From NCBI GenBank assembly GCA_964036045.1, contig OZ038385.1, forward strand, positions 1,860,001 to 1,924,000: a DNA stretch of 64,000 bases. Direction: 5' to 3'. Below the pieces are notes generated by a model. That model was not told the origin of the DNA. It did not search any database and saw only the letters and a list, made by a program, of their open reading frames with translations. Origin of the DNA: Eutreptiella sp. 'Long Island Sound 2002'. Taxonomy: Eukaryota > Euglenozoa > Euglenophyceae > Eutreptiales > Eutreptiaceae. Position numbers and translations under genes: made by a program. This document shows, in pieces, positions 1 through 11,064 of the stretch (its first letter is position 1; the number at the start of each line of letters is the position of its first letter).

Positions 1-1907
1 ATTTTCGACTTCGACATTGCCGCACTTGATGAATCTGGAGTGGTCCTACATTTTTCCCCGATCACGAATCAACCTTCTTTTTGTTATCTCCCTTATTTTT
101 CTTGGAGATATAGTCGAAACAAAAGTGATTCGTGAGGCCACTTTGAAGTGTCATATCTCCGCCTCACGGCAGGGAATACCAATTTCGAGAATTGGGTTGG
201 AACTGCCTTGGTCTCAACTAGATTTAGGAAGCATCAAACGCCTTTGATGTGTACACATGTCCGGCGTAGCAAGGGATAATGGTCAAGAGGGTAGAAAGTG
301 ATATATAACTCTTGGACCGTGCAACCAAATATTTTAATGCGACTTTTGAGTGTACCGCATGAGTGTTGGTGTTGCATAGAAACTTTTCTTGGGTTCCTAC
401 GTATTTTTAATGTGAAGTTATGTCCACGGAGGGGCATGGCATATCATGGTGGGAGCCACTTTTTGAGGGTATGTGTTATATGCATGGTATGTGCTTCGCT
501 ATGCTCACGCCCATGTTATATATATCCGTTTGTAGGAGGATATATGGAGTCATACGTGGCAAGGGCCTTGCCCATGTCCGAATGGTGAACTCCATAGCGC
601 TAGACTAAGTCTACCGCTCATATAGTGAATGTGGGAGGGCTTACGGAGCGACCCAGAAGCGCCACTATCAATTTTCTCATTTTCATGGTGCGTGTTGGGA
701 GGAGGTTCGAAGGTGTTCCTCTGCGTCCATGTGGGGATCTAAGTGGGGGGATTGTTTGCAAATGGTCCGAAGCAATGGTGCTTTGAACCATATTCTGATA
801 CCATGGGTGAGCGAAGTTATATACTATTGTAATTATCTTGAATTTGGCATTATTTGCATGTTTTTGACCTCATTGTATGCTCACTTTTGCATTTTATGTG
901 CTCAACTGGTCGGCTAACAGTAAAGTGCCTAGAGACCCGTGAACTATGGTATGTTGCTTAAATGTTGGCATATGCTTCGGTGTTGCACCTCACCATATGC
1001 CGGATCACGTGGTCGCTTTGGCGTGGCACACGAGGCCTCACAAAATTAGGTCTCAACCTCATGAGTTGACTTGTGAAGCATGTCATGTACATAACCGGAG
1101 GGGGTTTGGGGCCAATGATGGGATATTCTTGGGCATTGATGTTTGGTCTATATCACCCTTGTATACTACGTTCCGGTTTGACACATGCATTGAGCATTTG
1201 AATATTTGGCGTATGCATTTTTGAGTATATAATTGATTTTTGCGCATAATGGTGTGATTTGCCTGATTTTGCCCTGTTGCTCTTTGCCCTCTCCAAGCCC
1301 AATCGACTCCAACTCCAACCAAGGTTATGTCAGGGTAGGGCATGGTCCTGAGTGCCACTCTAGGCCATGACACGCCACCTCCCCTATTGGGCTAGGATTT
1401 AGAGGCTTGGGAGGGAACACCCTTTTGGGGTTTGTGTAGTGACTTTTGACACATGGCATTCAGCCATCTTATTTGACTTGGTTCAGGGCAATATGTTGGT
1501 GAGTCAAGGGAAGGTCCTGAGTCCAGGGAATGAGGGGTTTATGGCTGTGATTGTGTACGTTTACATCTTTCCCCAACTTTGCTTGATTTGTGTTCATATG
1601 CCAATTTCAGGGCTTCCTTTTTGGTGCTATTCTTGTACATGCCCACGCCCGGGTCTCCGTGTGCACCGTGAGACAACCGGCGTATTGAAAGGAACGCCCT
1701 CAGTGTGGATTGATTGGATTTGGATTGTACTTGGGAGTTCGGTATTGCAAGGGTTTGTGTGAAGGAGCCTATTTCTCTATTTGTTGTGGGAAATTGTGCA
1801 GGATAGGGCAAGAGCATGCAGACCCTGGTGAGGAGCAGGACCTTAGGAGTGACGGGTTATGGTGGAAGGGGTACAGCAGGGGCCGGTCCTGGTAGGGACC
1901 TTCTTTA
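1..1907 (+). repeat. 5' LTR of family A Ty3/gypsy element A1, left end missing
   Basis: This stretch matches the 3' LTR of the same element (14035-15601) and, in reverse complement, the complete LTR at 38278-40642. From that full-length copy, roughly the first 450 bp of this LTR lie outside the window. It ends with ACCTTCTTTA directly before a tRNA-Met primer binding site. Compared with the 3' LTR it keeps about 770 bp (about 548-1316) that the 3' copy has lost. Short ORFs here are not conserved between LTR copies and are not genes. Confidence 0.85.
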
Positions 1908-1920
1908 TGGTAGCAGAGGA
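1908..1920 (+). other. Primer binding site, initiator tRNA-Met type
   Basis: TGGTAGCAGAGGA begins at the last base of the LTR and is complementary to the 3' end of an initiator tRNA-Met ending TCCTCTGCTACCA. This fixes the plus orientation of element A1 and the 3' boundary of the LTR. Family C has the same first 12 bases in its PBS (26408-26419). Land-plant elements usually carry TGGTATCAGAGC, so the host tRNA is of the non-plant form. Confidence 0.85.
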
Positions 1921-2085
1921 GTACCTGCCCCCTACCGCCGCACCGGGGACTTGGGCCCTCATGAGCCCTGCCCAAGGACGCCCCGGGTGCAGATTGTGGA
2001 GTCCGTCGAGTTGACGCCGGACGGGGGAGCCCGAGAAGAGCGAAGATGCTCAGAACGGAGAGCCCTTGCAGGACATGGCCTAGAC

Positions 2086-4386
2086 ATGGAGGACCTGGCC
2101 TCCATGTGTGAAAGGCAATGCCGCAAGGCTTGCAATCTCCGCTCCGCTGCGGAGGAGTTTGAGGAGACTGGCAGCAACGGCAGAGCCCGGTGTTACCGGA
2201 AGCGCGGGTCTCCAAAACCCGCGGCAGAAGCCAGGGCGATGGAGACGGATCCCAGCCCGGTCAGGCTGTGGTCAGCAGCAGATTCCGAGGGGCACTCCGA
2301 GGGCTATCGGACAGCTTACGCTTCGGAGTCAGAGGAGATGGCCAGACCGCCCACAAGGGCGAACACGGCCCCCGAGCCCAGCCTGGAGCATGACGCCGAG
2401 GCGTTGGAGAGGCCTGCCAGAGACCGAACGGCGCCTGTGGCCCGGCACACGGAGCCAACGCGGGATAGCATGGGCGACACACCCATGGCGGAGGAGTCCG
2501 AGGCGCCGGGAACCGTGGGATGCGCCGGATCAGGTGGAAAGCATGTTGAGTGCCACTGCGAGCACGTATCCTTCCTCATCGGCAAGTACCCAAAGATGGG
2601 GATGGACGTCATCGTGCAGCACCTCGACCGCCTGGACAACGCGAAGGACGGTCTAGAGGAGGACGTCGCGGGGATCCTGGATGACCAGTCGGCAGCGGAG
2701 AGAGACATGGCGGAGCTGGAGGGGAACAGGACCGGTACCGGGAGAATCTGGAGCTGGCCCTGCAGAAGCAGCAGCGAGTGGTGGACAGCCTCTTCCACCT
2801 GGTGGAGGACATGTCCGGACGCCTGAAAAAGCTAGAGGAGTTACAACCCCTTGCCTCGGGTCCGGAGCTCCCGGCAAAGCCAGCAGCGGCAGAGCTGGTG
2901 GAGCGGGTGAAGACCCTCAGGAGCGCCATGGAGAAACCCATGGGCGGCCCTGCAGAGGTACCTTACGCGCCTCCGCGTGTTGACCCGGGTGCGCTGCCGT
3001 GTGTTCCCATGTTCAGCGAATCCACAATGCTCAGGGATCATACGGCACCGGCTGGGTCCATGCAAAAAGGGCACGCAACCACGGACCTGAGGAGCCTGAC
3101 GGTACAGATGTCCCATGCCGCCCAGGACCCACCGACCACTACGACTGCCCATGTAGTTTATGCGGAAGAGGAGATCCAGAGCCAGACCATGCAGGGGCGA
3201 ACCATGGGAAGTGCCGACGGACATGGTCGAGGCCATCCAGGCGGAAACCTGTGGGTGAAGGACCCCAATACGGGGATATGGACAGCCGGTGGAGCAAGTC
3301 CTTCCCGCATTCCGAACCCCATGGGTTCAGGCCCAACTGGACTGCTCTCCATGGACGAGAGGGATGTACGGGGAGTGTAATCACACCCCCCGGCCACAGG
3401 TGGTATCCGTCTCGGTTGAGTGGTGGCTGCGGACGTCGGGGACGCCATCAGGATTGACGACCTCAGGGGAATCAAAATCCCCTACTACGAAGGCAACCCC
3501 TCCAACCTGGACGACTTCATGCTGGACTGGGAGGACTTCGCCGAGGAGGTCGTCGGCGAGATGAAGGGAGCGCCAAGGGACAAGTGGGTATGTCGAACAT
3601 TCCCACACAGGCTGGCGCAGGACCTGAAGGAGGAGCTCCGAGATCAGATCCGCGAGGGAGTGATCCAGACTGAGCAGGCCTGCTTCCAGTGGCTGGAGGA
3701 CGAGGAGCGAGTGGATGCCCCAAACCAGAAGTTGGAGGATTTGTGGTCCATTCCGCTGCCGCTGGAGCGCGGGGAGCTGAGGGTCCGGGAATGGAATCGG
3801 TACATCCGAAAGTACCGAAGAAGCCTCAAGCTGGTGGAGGACTGGAATGAGGCCAGCGAGATCCGACACCTGCTGAAGGACGTCCTCCCTGGCCACTGGA
3901 AGAGGCGAGTGGACGACGACGAGAAGAAGAGAGCAAAGAAGCGCGTGGCCGTACGGATCATGGCATCGGAGGACACCCACGCCGGAATAATGGAGTTTTT
4001 CCGGTGAAACTTCGGCGAGCCCAGCCGAATGTTGGGGTTGAAGAACGCCGTCTACGTGGAGGTATTCGGCGACACCATGGGGCAAAGGCTGATGCGCATC
4101 AACAACGTGGAGTGGAGGCGCGGAGAGCATCTGAGGATGCAGGTCATCTTTGCCTGCATGAGCCTGGACGAGATCGTGAAGTACATCACGGTGGAGCTGA
4201 AGCTCAACGCCAAGAACGAGGCCCACGTGCAGGATCGACAAGGTCATGGACAACAAGGCCACCGTGAGGTCGATCGAGGAGGTTGCTGAGGACATGTTGA
4301 GGACGTTGGAGGAACTCAAAGCCCAGCAACGCGGTGGACAAAGTCTGAGCGGATCGCAGCAGGAGGGAGCTGCGGCAGGCCACGTC
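2086..4386 (+). pseudogene. Gag of element A1, degenerate
   Basis: Remnant of a retrotransposon Gag (structural capsid protein). The first ATG after the PBS in the reading frame is at 2086; the frame is also open upstream into the LTR. Near the N terminus is a Cys motif CERQCRKACNLR (2107-2142), also found in family B. A coiled-coil-like stretch follows (about 2570-2860) and contains a one-base frameshift near 2725. The capsid region is at about 3420-4200; it aligns with family B Gag through GNPxNLD, ERVDAP and VEDWNE. Stops break it at 3378-3380 (TAA), 3417-3419 (TGA) and 4005-4007 (TGA). Near 4262 about 500 bp are missing relative to element A2, removing the zinc-binding region. The C-terminal tail (VRSIEEVAEDMLRTLEELK) is back in the pol frame up to the TAG at 4387. 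The copy cannot make a full Gag. Confidence 0.8.
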
Positions 4387-4389
4387 TAG
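4387..4389 (+). other. In-frame UAG between gag and pol (candidate readthrough site)
   Basis: The end of gag and the start of pol are in the same frame and only this TAG separates them. The context GTC TAG AGG AGC CCC recurs at the same place in A2 (63302-63304) and in family B (54529-54531). Immediately downstream CCCAC and GTGGG could pair around a GGGA loop. Readthrough is an inference from position and conservation; it is a known way to make Gag-Pol in some retroelements. Confidence 0.6.
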
Positions 4390-6178
4390 AGGAGCCCCCA
4401 CGGGAGTGGGACCCCGGAGGTCTCTCCTCTGAAAATCAGTGGAATCCCAGAGAAAGCGAAGGCACATCGGGTGCCGAAGAAGGCTCCAGAAGAGCCAAAA
4501 CCACTGAGTTTCGCCACTCCCAACCCCTGGAGCGCCCTGCCAAGGGAAGTTTATGTGGGCAAGGGACGTGGCAAGAAAGAAGGAGCGACCACGGAGAGCC
4601 CCGTGGACGGGCAAGACCAGCCCAAGATCTACACCATTCGTGACCATACCCTCGAAGTCCTGATGCCACCGAATGTGCTAGAGTTGCATGCCGTGAGAGT
4701 CGTCCATACATCGCATGGTGACGAGCGGCAGTTGCACTTGAAGGTGCGTGTACGGTGCGGACAAGAGGAGTGGGTGGTGGATGTTTTGGTGGATACGGGT
4801 GCCCAGGTGAGCCTGGTCTGGAGAGGGTTGTTCAAGGAGGAATCCCTGCGGCCCAGCCGTAGACCGGTACGCCTGAAGGTGGCCAATGGAGAGATTATGG
4901 GTGGTGGCACCCATGAGGCCACTATCAGTATGGAATTCTGGGAGCATGAGCGCTTGAACCGCCCTGATTTGGCGAAGAGAAGCACTCTATCCGGAAACTT
5001 CTATGTGGCCGACATTACAGATTGGGATATGATCATGGGGTATGACTTCATGGTGGCCAACGCCATTGGAGCCCTTCCCCATCGTGCAACGCTGGTCCGG
5101 GAGGATGATGAATGCCTCACATGGCTGTCCACGGACTATGCATGCGAATCATCCCAATGGAATGCTGAGGAAGAGGATCGGATCGTCCAAGCGGTGCAAG
5201 CTGTGGGTGCCAAGTCCAGAGGAGACCGCGGAGTTCAGCTCACGGAGTATGGTATGGCGCCGCAGGTGTATGCCAAGATGATCCAGACGCTGGGAGCCGA
5301 AGCGCCCAAGACGGACGTCTTCGGTTGCCGGGATGCCCCACTTTTGCGGAAGTGTAGGAGGCATTGGCATCGAGGAGACTCAGCCTGGCACAGGCATTGG
5401 AGTTTGAAGGAGTGGGGGCCCATGTATTGGCATGGCTCCCTGGACAATACCAGACGTATGGTGGAGAAGATCGTCGCGGATAGGGCGAAGGGGATCCTGG
5501 TCATAACCGGCATAGGATCCACCCCATGTCCGCTGGAAGGTCTCAAGTCGACGCTGGACTCCATCACCCTGCGCGAGATGTCATTCGGGCCAGAGGAGGA
5601 GCTGTTCATCGACGCCAAGGGTGTATCCATGCCCTCCCCGGGTCAAGCGTGGGGTACCAAGGCTTTCCTGGTGGATGGGGCGCAGGCCCAACCCACGGGT
5701 GATGAAGCATTAATCCGTAGGGTGGAGGCGGTGCCCATGCGGGTCATGTTTGAGCCCAAGGAGGGGACGGATCAGCCAATTGATGGCATTGACATCCTGT
5801 TCCACTCCAAGATCGACCACGTCGTCAACTACATGCAGATGGGGATGCACGACCGTGTGGCAGCCAAGAAGGGGCTTGCCATGGTCACATCTCCGCATTG
5901 GTGGGATGACAAGATGTTGGTCACCGGCAAGTACGAGAAGGATGAGTTCGTGGCGAGGGTCATGGATCACATCGCGGACCAATATGATGGTCCGGTTGGG
6001 TTGGACCCGCCGACATGGGATTTTCCAAGAATAGGGGCCGGTAGCGACAGGAACCAGGCCGATGCCGCAAATTTCCGAAGATGATCGGTGGGAAGAGCTT
6101 CCCACGACGATGAAGACGGCATATCGGACGAGGAGAAGTCAGACTCGGACCCGGAAGAGGCCTATACCGCAGTGCGGT
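4390..6178 (+). pseudogene. Pol part 1 of element A1: protease, DIRS-like methylase-like domain, acidic linker
   Basis: Open from the gag stop to 6082. The aspartic protease carries VDTGAQVSLV (active site DTGA at about 4792-4803), with the later IMGYDFMV strand near 5035. The next region (about 5248-5595) has the order DVF, RHW, DSAWHRHW, YWHGSLDNTRR, EKIVADRAKGILVI; it resembles the Dam-like domain of DIRS elements but lacks the NPPF/Y catalytic motif. A linker rich in Asp and Glu follows (HDDEDGISDEEKSDSDPEE, about 6103-6159). A TGA at 6082-6084 replaces TTA seen in A2 (RRL in A2). At 6179 a retroposon insertion breaks the gene and shifts its frame. Confidence 0.85.
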
Positions 6179-6339
6179 TTTTTTTTTTTTTTTGGGAATG
6201 GCGGTCCCCCGCCCAAGACTACACAAATCTGCTCAACTGCGAGGTTCCTCGAAGGACAGCCGCTATTTACAGCAAAACAGGGAAGTATTCAGGCATAAGG
6301 TGTCGATGACACTCTCCAAAAAGAAACCATAGGCTTAGG
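6179..6339 (-). mobile_element. SINE-like or processed-transcript retroposon with poly(A) tail and 12-bp target duplication
   Basis: 161 bp absent from the same place in element A2. It is flanked by identical 12-bp copies CCGCAGTGCGGT (6167-6178 and 6340-6351). On the minus strand it ends in an A-run of 15 or more (the T-run at 6178-6193). A poly(A) tail plus a longish target duplication is the mark of LINE-mediated retroposition. I see no clear pol III A and B boxes and do not recognise the source RNA; a truncated SINE or a processed small-RNA copy would both fit. Confidence 0.75.
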
Positions 6340-8565
6340 CCGCAGTGCGGTCGGTTGTATCGATACCGAAGCAAGCGGCTGAAGAGGCCCAGGAGAACCC
6401 GAAGGTCGCCGAGCTGAAGGAGAGGCTGATCAATGCCTATCCGCGGCTATTCAGTGGCGTCGCCAACAAGAACCCTCCAGATCGTGGGAGGTTTGGCACA
6501 GCGAAGATCAAGCTGAAGCCGAACCCCAGGATCTATCGTCATCGGGAGTACCAACTTCAGGGCGATCGGGCCGAGGCCATGAAGAAGTTGTTGGCCGAGT
6601 TTTTTGAGCAGGGCTGGATCGAACCCTCCGACAGTGAGTGGGCCAGCCCAGCCTTTATCGTGCCCAAGAAGGAGAAGGGCGAGTGGAGGTTGGTGGTGGA
6701 TTACAGGGGTTTGAACGAGCAAACCGAGCACAACTCGTACTCGCTTCCTCTGATTGACACCATCCCCCAAAAGCAACAGAAAAAGCGGATCTTTACGGTG
6801 TTAAACCTGAGACACGGCTATCACCAGATGCCGCTACACCCGGACTCCAGGCCCTGCACAGCGATGTCGACGCCGCCCGGGCCCATGCAGTGGAAAGTGG
6901 TGCCTATGGGCGCCAAGAATGGCAACGCCGCTTTCCAGCGCATGATGGAGGACCTACTCGGTCCTGTCCGGGACTGTGCGGACCCCTTTGTGGATGACAT
7001 CATCATCAGGTCCGGCACGGAGGACATGACTGAGGACCAGCTCATCGAAGCGCATGAGAAGGATCTGCGCCGAGTGCTCAGTAAGCTGGACAAGCACAAC
7101 ATGGTGTGCAAGCCCACCAAAGCCTCACTCTTCGTGAAGGAAGTGGAGTTCGCGGGTCATGGCGTTGGTCACGGGCAACGCCGTCCCATGCCTGGGAAGC
7201 TGGCGTCCCTGCACCACTGGGAGAAGCCCCAGACCATCAGCTAACTCCGATCCTTCATGGGGTTCTGCAACTACTATTCGGGCTATGTCCGGATGTATGC
7301 AGAACTATCGGGGCCGCTGCACAAGATGCTGCAGGTGGGCAAGTTCGACGGCCGGAAGGGGAGCAAGAAGAAGCTTCCCTGGACCCCTGAGGCCGAAGAT
7401 GCGTTCAGCCGCCTGAAGGAGCGACTCCTGGGGCAGCTGGGGCTATTCCTGGTGGACCCGGACAAGGGATTCGTGCTACGGACGGACGCCTCGGACTATG
7501 CTGTAGGGGCAGTCCTCGAGCAGATCAGGGACGACGGTCCTCACGTACCCGTGGCGTTTTGGAGTCGGATCCTGGCCGAGGGCCAATGTCGAACCTGGAC
7601 CGCGAGGGAGAAGGAGACGTACGCCATTGTCTGTGCGCTCAGGAAGTGGTCTGGCCACATCGGATTGCAACCGGTGGTTGTTTGTACGGACCACCAGTTC
7701 TTGCAGAGCTGGCACAAGGAGCACGTCGACACCCCCTCGGGACCGGCGGCAAGGAGGGCCCGATGGCATGAGACGTTCGCAAAGTTCAACCTCAGCGTCG
7801 TATACGTCCCGGGGAAGGACAACACTGTGGCGGATTGCCTCAGTCGATGGGCCTACCCCGCGGGCAAGGCTTGGATGGACATATCCAGCCATGGAGACGC
7901 CGAGGAGACCGAGGAGGCCAAGCGCATCATCGAGATGGAGAAGGCCATGGAGCAAGAGGGGGTCAAGTGCTTTGTGGTGATGGCAAACCGTACGGACCTG
8001 GCCAAGTTCCGGGGCGCCCGAGTCCAAGCTATTCGAGAGGAAACGCTCGAGCAATGGATGGTGGCACCTGTAGAGCTAGTCAGGTCGGTGCTTGCAGAGG
8101 ACTGGTCGGATGACTGAGCGGCATCCGAGCACTGGAGCAGGTACTGGAATGCCGTGAGCGCCCCGTCGGACGACGAATGGCCTGAGGGCTTGACCGAGGA
8201 TGGGGATAAACTGTTCCTCAAGGACAAGCTATTGGTCCCTGAGAGCCTAATGGAGGAGCTCATTGACCACTGGCATAACGCCCAGCTCATGCATCCTGGT
8301 CGGGACAAGATGCAGCAGGACCTGGAGTGGCGCTTCAAGTTCCCACCGGGGTACTACGCCACCCTGGACAAGTACTGCAGCGACTGCGCTGTGTGTCGGG
8401 CCACCCGGTGTATACGGCTATACCGGAGGCCCCTATGCGGTCCTTGGCTATGGATGTATTCGCCATGCCTGAGGTCACCGTGGAAGGAGAGACCTAGGAC
8501 TGTGTCATCCTGGCGGTGGATAGGCACAGCGGGTATATCGTGGCGGTCCCTGGCAAGAAGTCCAA
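6340..8565 (+). pseudogene. Pol part 2 of element A1: reverse transcriptase, RNase H, start of integrase
   Basis: RT motifs in order: RHREYQLQGDRAEAMKKLL, WASPAFIVPKKEKGEWRLVV, GYHQMPLHP, GPMQWKVVPMGAKNGNAAFQ, and FVDDIIIRSG in place of the usual YxDD. RNase H follows with RTDASDYAVG, ETYAIVCALRKW, CTDHQF and ends PGKDNTVADCLSRW. The integrase zinc region has H and H in WHNAQLMHPGRDK and CSDCAVC. Breaks: TAA at 7242-7244 (GAA in the other copies), TGA at 8115-8117, a 31-bp deletion near 8403 shifting the frame, and a TAC-to-TAG change near 8496. The text stops at VAVPGKKSK (8565), where an LTR fragment is joined. Confidence 0.88.
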
Positions 8566-8635
8566 GGTTCGGACCCCCGTGGCCATCTTTGGGTCACTTG
8601 GGGTGTGTATCTATGTGCCGGCAAGGCTCCATTGG
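8566..8635 (+). repeat. 70-bp family A LTR fragment at a recombination junction
   Basis: GTTCGGACCCCCGTGG through CATTGGCTG matches 14043-14109, near the 5' end of the family A LTR. It sits between the broken integrase of the first pol copy and the start of a second RT copy. The right junction lies in a short shared string, GCTGA, suggesting microhomology joining or template switching between two family A molecules. Confidence 0.85.
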
Positions 8636-9489
8636 CTGAAGCCGAACCCCAGGATCTATCGTCATCGGGAGTACCAACTTCAGGGCGATCGGGCCGAGGC
8701 CATGAAGAAGTTGTTGGCCGAGTTTTTTGAGCGGGGCTGGATCGAACCCTCCGACAGTGAGTGGGCCAGCCCTGCCTTTATCGTGCCCAAGAAGGAGAAG
8801 GGCGAGTGGAGGTTGGTGGTGGATTACAGGGGTTTGAACGAGCAAACCGAGCACAACTCGTACTCGCTTCCTCTGATTGACACCATCCCCCAAAAGCAAC
8901 AGAAAAGCGGATCTTTACGGTGTTAGACCTGAAACACGGCTATCACCAGATGCCGCTACACCCGGACTCCAGGCCCTGCACAGCGATGTCGACGCCGCCC
9001 GGGCCCATGCAGTGGAAAGTGGTGCCTATGGGCGCCAAGAATGGCAACGCCGCTTTCCAGCGCATGATGGAGGACCTACTCGGTCCTGTCCGGGACTGTG
9101 CGGACCCCTTTGTGGATGACATCATCATCAGGTCCGGCACGGAGGACATGACTGACGACCAGCTCATCGAAGCGCATGAGAAGGATCTGCGCCGAGTGCT
9201 CAGTGAGCTGGACAAGCACAACATGGTGTGCAAGCCCACCAAAGCCTCACTCTTGGTGAAGGAAGTGGAGTTCGCGGGTCATGTGGTTGGTCACGGGCAA
9301 CGCCGTCCCATGCCTGGGAAGCTGGCGTCCCTGCACCACTGGGAGAAGCCCCAGACCATCAGCGAACTCCGATCCTTCATGGGGTTCTGCAACTACTATT
9401 CGGGCTATGTCCGGATGTATGCAGAACTATCGGGGCCGCTGCATAAGATGCTGCAGGTGGGCAAGTTCGACGGCCGGAAGGGGAGCAAG
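8636..9489 (+). pseudogene. Second, partial reverse transcriptase copy in element A1
   Basis: Near-exact repeat of about 6513-7368: the same residues from LKPNPRIYRHREYQLQG to QVGKFDGRKGSK. It has GAA where the first copy has a TAA stop (SELRSFMG), and loses one A in CAACAGAAAAGCGG near 8903, which shifts the frame. Its own continuation is found at 12564 beyond the inserted element D. The closeness of the two copies, greater than to A2, shows the duplication is younger than the A1/A2 split. Confidence 0.88.
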
Positions 9490-10046
9490 TGTATTTTCAA
9501 AACACTTGTACGGTGTTTTGTCGTATGCTTTCCAAGATCTTTTGTACCAAAATCCCAAATCTTGATTTCAAAGAACTCCTGGACGACCCACAATACCGAA
9601 GACGGCGCAACCCAATAGCGAAGCAAATAGCTGCAATACGACTTTTCTTAATAGTCCAGAAGTACTGAGGGATCTTGCCTCTTGCTGAGATCGCAATAAT
9701 CCCATTGCACACTACAGACAATAGACACTCGGGAAGTGTTCATGCATGCATTCGCACATTACATTCCTACAAAATCAGATCTTTTTATATTAAAAATCAG
9801 TGCTTTTCCGAAAGAAAACAATGCACAAATCAGTGCGCACGCGTGCCATGCAGTGCCCAAAAAGCGGCATCTGCACCGCAACGCGACAGGATCATATATG
9901 GGTTTATGTAACATACATGTGTCAGTACAGCCAAGTACTGAGCACGATACCTTAATCACAAAATAGCAGTAAACATAACGAACCGAATCCTAGGGAAAAC
10001 ACAGGCTTTCAGGCTTGTCCTGTCCTGTCCTGAGCTCCCCTTTACA
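9490..10046 (-). repeat. 3' LTR of element D
   Basis: 557 bp, nearly identical to 12007-12563. In element orientation it begins TGTAAAGGGGAGCTC and ends GAAAATACA next to the target duplication. Both LTRs keep an A-rich centre with many short direct repeats of AAATCAGTGC type. Confidence 0.85.
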
Positions 10047-10058
10047 CTCCCCCCCCAA
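10047..10058 (-). other. Polypurine tract of element D
   Basis: On the minus strand TTGGGGGGGGAG abuts the TGTA start of the 3' LTR, the position of a plus-strand priming tract. A second similar run (TTTACA followed by CTCCCCCCCC at about 10196-10211) repeats the LTR-end plus tract pattern and may be a relic. Confidence 0.7.
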
Positions 10059-11064
10059 GCCCACACATACCCTGATGTGTGGCTGAGACCCCAAAACAAA
10101 AGGGTGCGAAGGGTCTTACCATAGGGCTGGGAAAAGCTCAGACATAGCTGGGTGGGTGTAAAACGCAAGCACCCAAAAGGCTGCCTTGCATGTTTACACT
10201 CCCCCCCCAGGCTCAGCACTCCCCAAATGAGTTGCTGACCCGAGAAAAAAAAATAGCAAAACATGCAGGCCTTAACCTACAATACAATACAGATATTATT
10301 GTCTGTGATCTGGCTATTTCTACCCATTCCAGGTAAAAACAGCTACTATCTATGTGCAGATCATGCTAGTGGAATACCACTGGTACCATAGATAGCTTTA
10401 CCCTCCTGAAAGGGATTTCTGTCACAAAACAGTGCCCTAGGGGAGTGGTGAAGTGGTGTTTCAACCTATACCCACTCAAACTCCTCAAAGGGTGTAAAAA
10501 CCTGATAAGTGCTCATGGCACACAACCTGAAGTGCTCATGGTTTAGTATAAAAATACTGAAAGAAAACCCCTGCTTTTTCCAACAAAAGCAGAAAAACAA
10601 ACGGGAAAACCACTCTGCTTTTTCTCCAAGACAGAAGCAGCTGAAAAAGAAAAAAAGACACACTGCTCACAAGCAGGCAGGTGCAAAGCAAAACAGAATT
10701 GCAAAACTGAGTAAACCAGAGTTCACTCAAAGTGTAAAGCAGGGTGTATCCCACCACTGCTCATTGCAGATCCAAAATAGTATCTACAACTAAAAAAAAA
10801 AGCAAAGGCACATGTCAGTGCCAGCAAACAAGGCGCTTGGCGCCCAAGAAGAGGCCAAAAAAGACCTCGTTGACATACTGAAAATCTACATGCCAGTGAA
10901 TTTAAATCAGATTCCTGCATATATGCAGCCAAACAGGCTTCACACTGTGCAAGGCACAGCGGTTGGAAAAAACAAAGCGCTCACAGCGCCAAAGACTGAT
11001 AACACAGAGCGCTGCAAGCGCTCGACATACGCGCAAGTTACAGAGCGCTCTCAGCGCTCAAAAC
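10059..11064. other. Element D interior, non-coding part
   Basis: About 1 kb without a credible ORF. It contains A-runs (10790-10800) and a patch at about 10975-11060 where GCGCTC/GAGCGC words recur (AAAGCGCTCACAGCGCC, AGAGCGCTGCAAGCGCTC), giving several short hairpins. In element orientation it is the 3' untranslated part. Confidence 0.5.

Noticed and set aside
1769-2215. Minus-strand ORF of 148 codons opposite A1 gag
   Set aside because: Antisense shadow of GC-rich gag sequence; no domain, and not kept in A2 or B.
6179-6339. Intron in A1 pol
   Set aside because: No GT...AG ends; exact flanking duplication and an A-tail point to retroposition.
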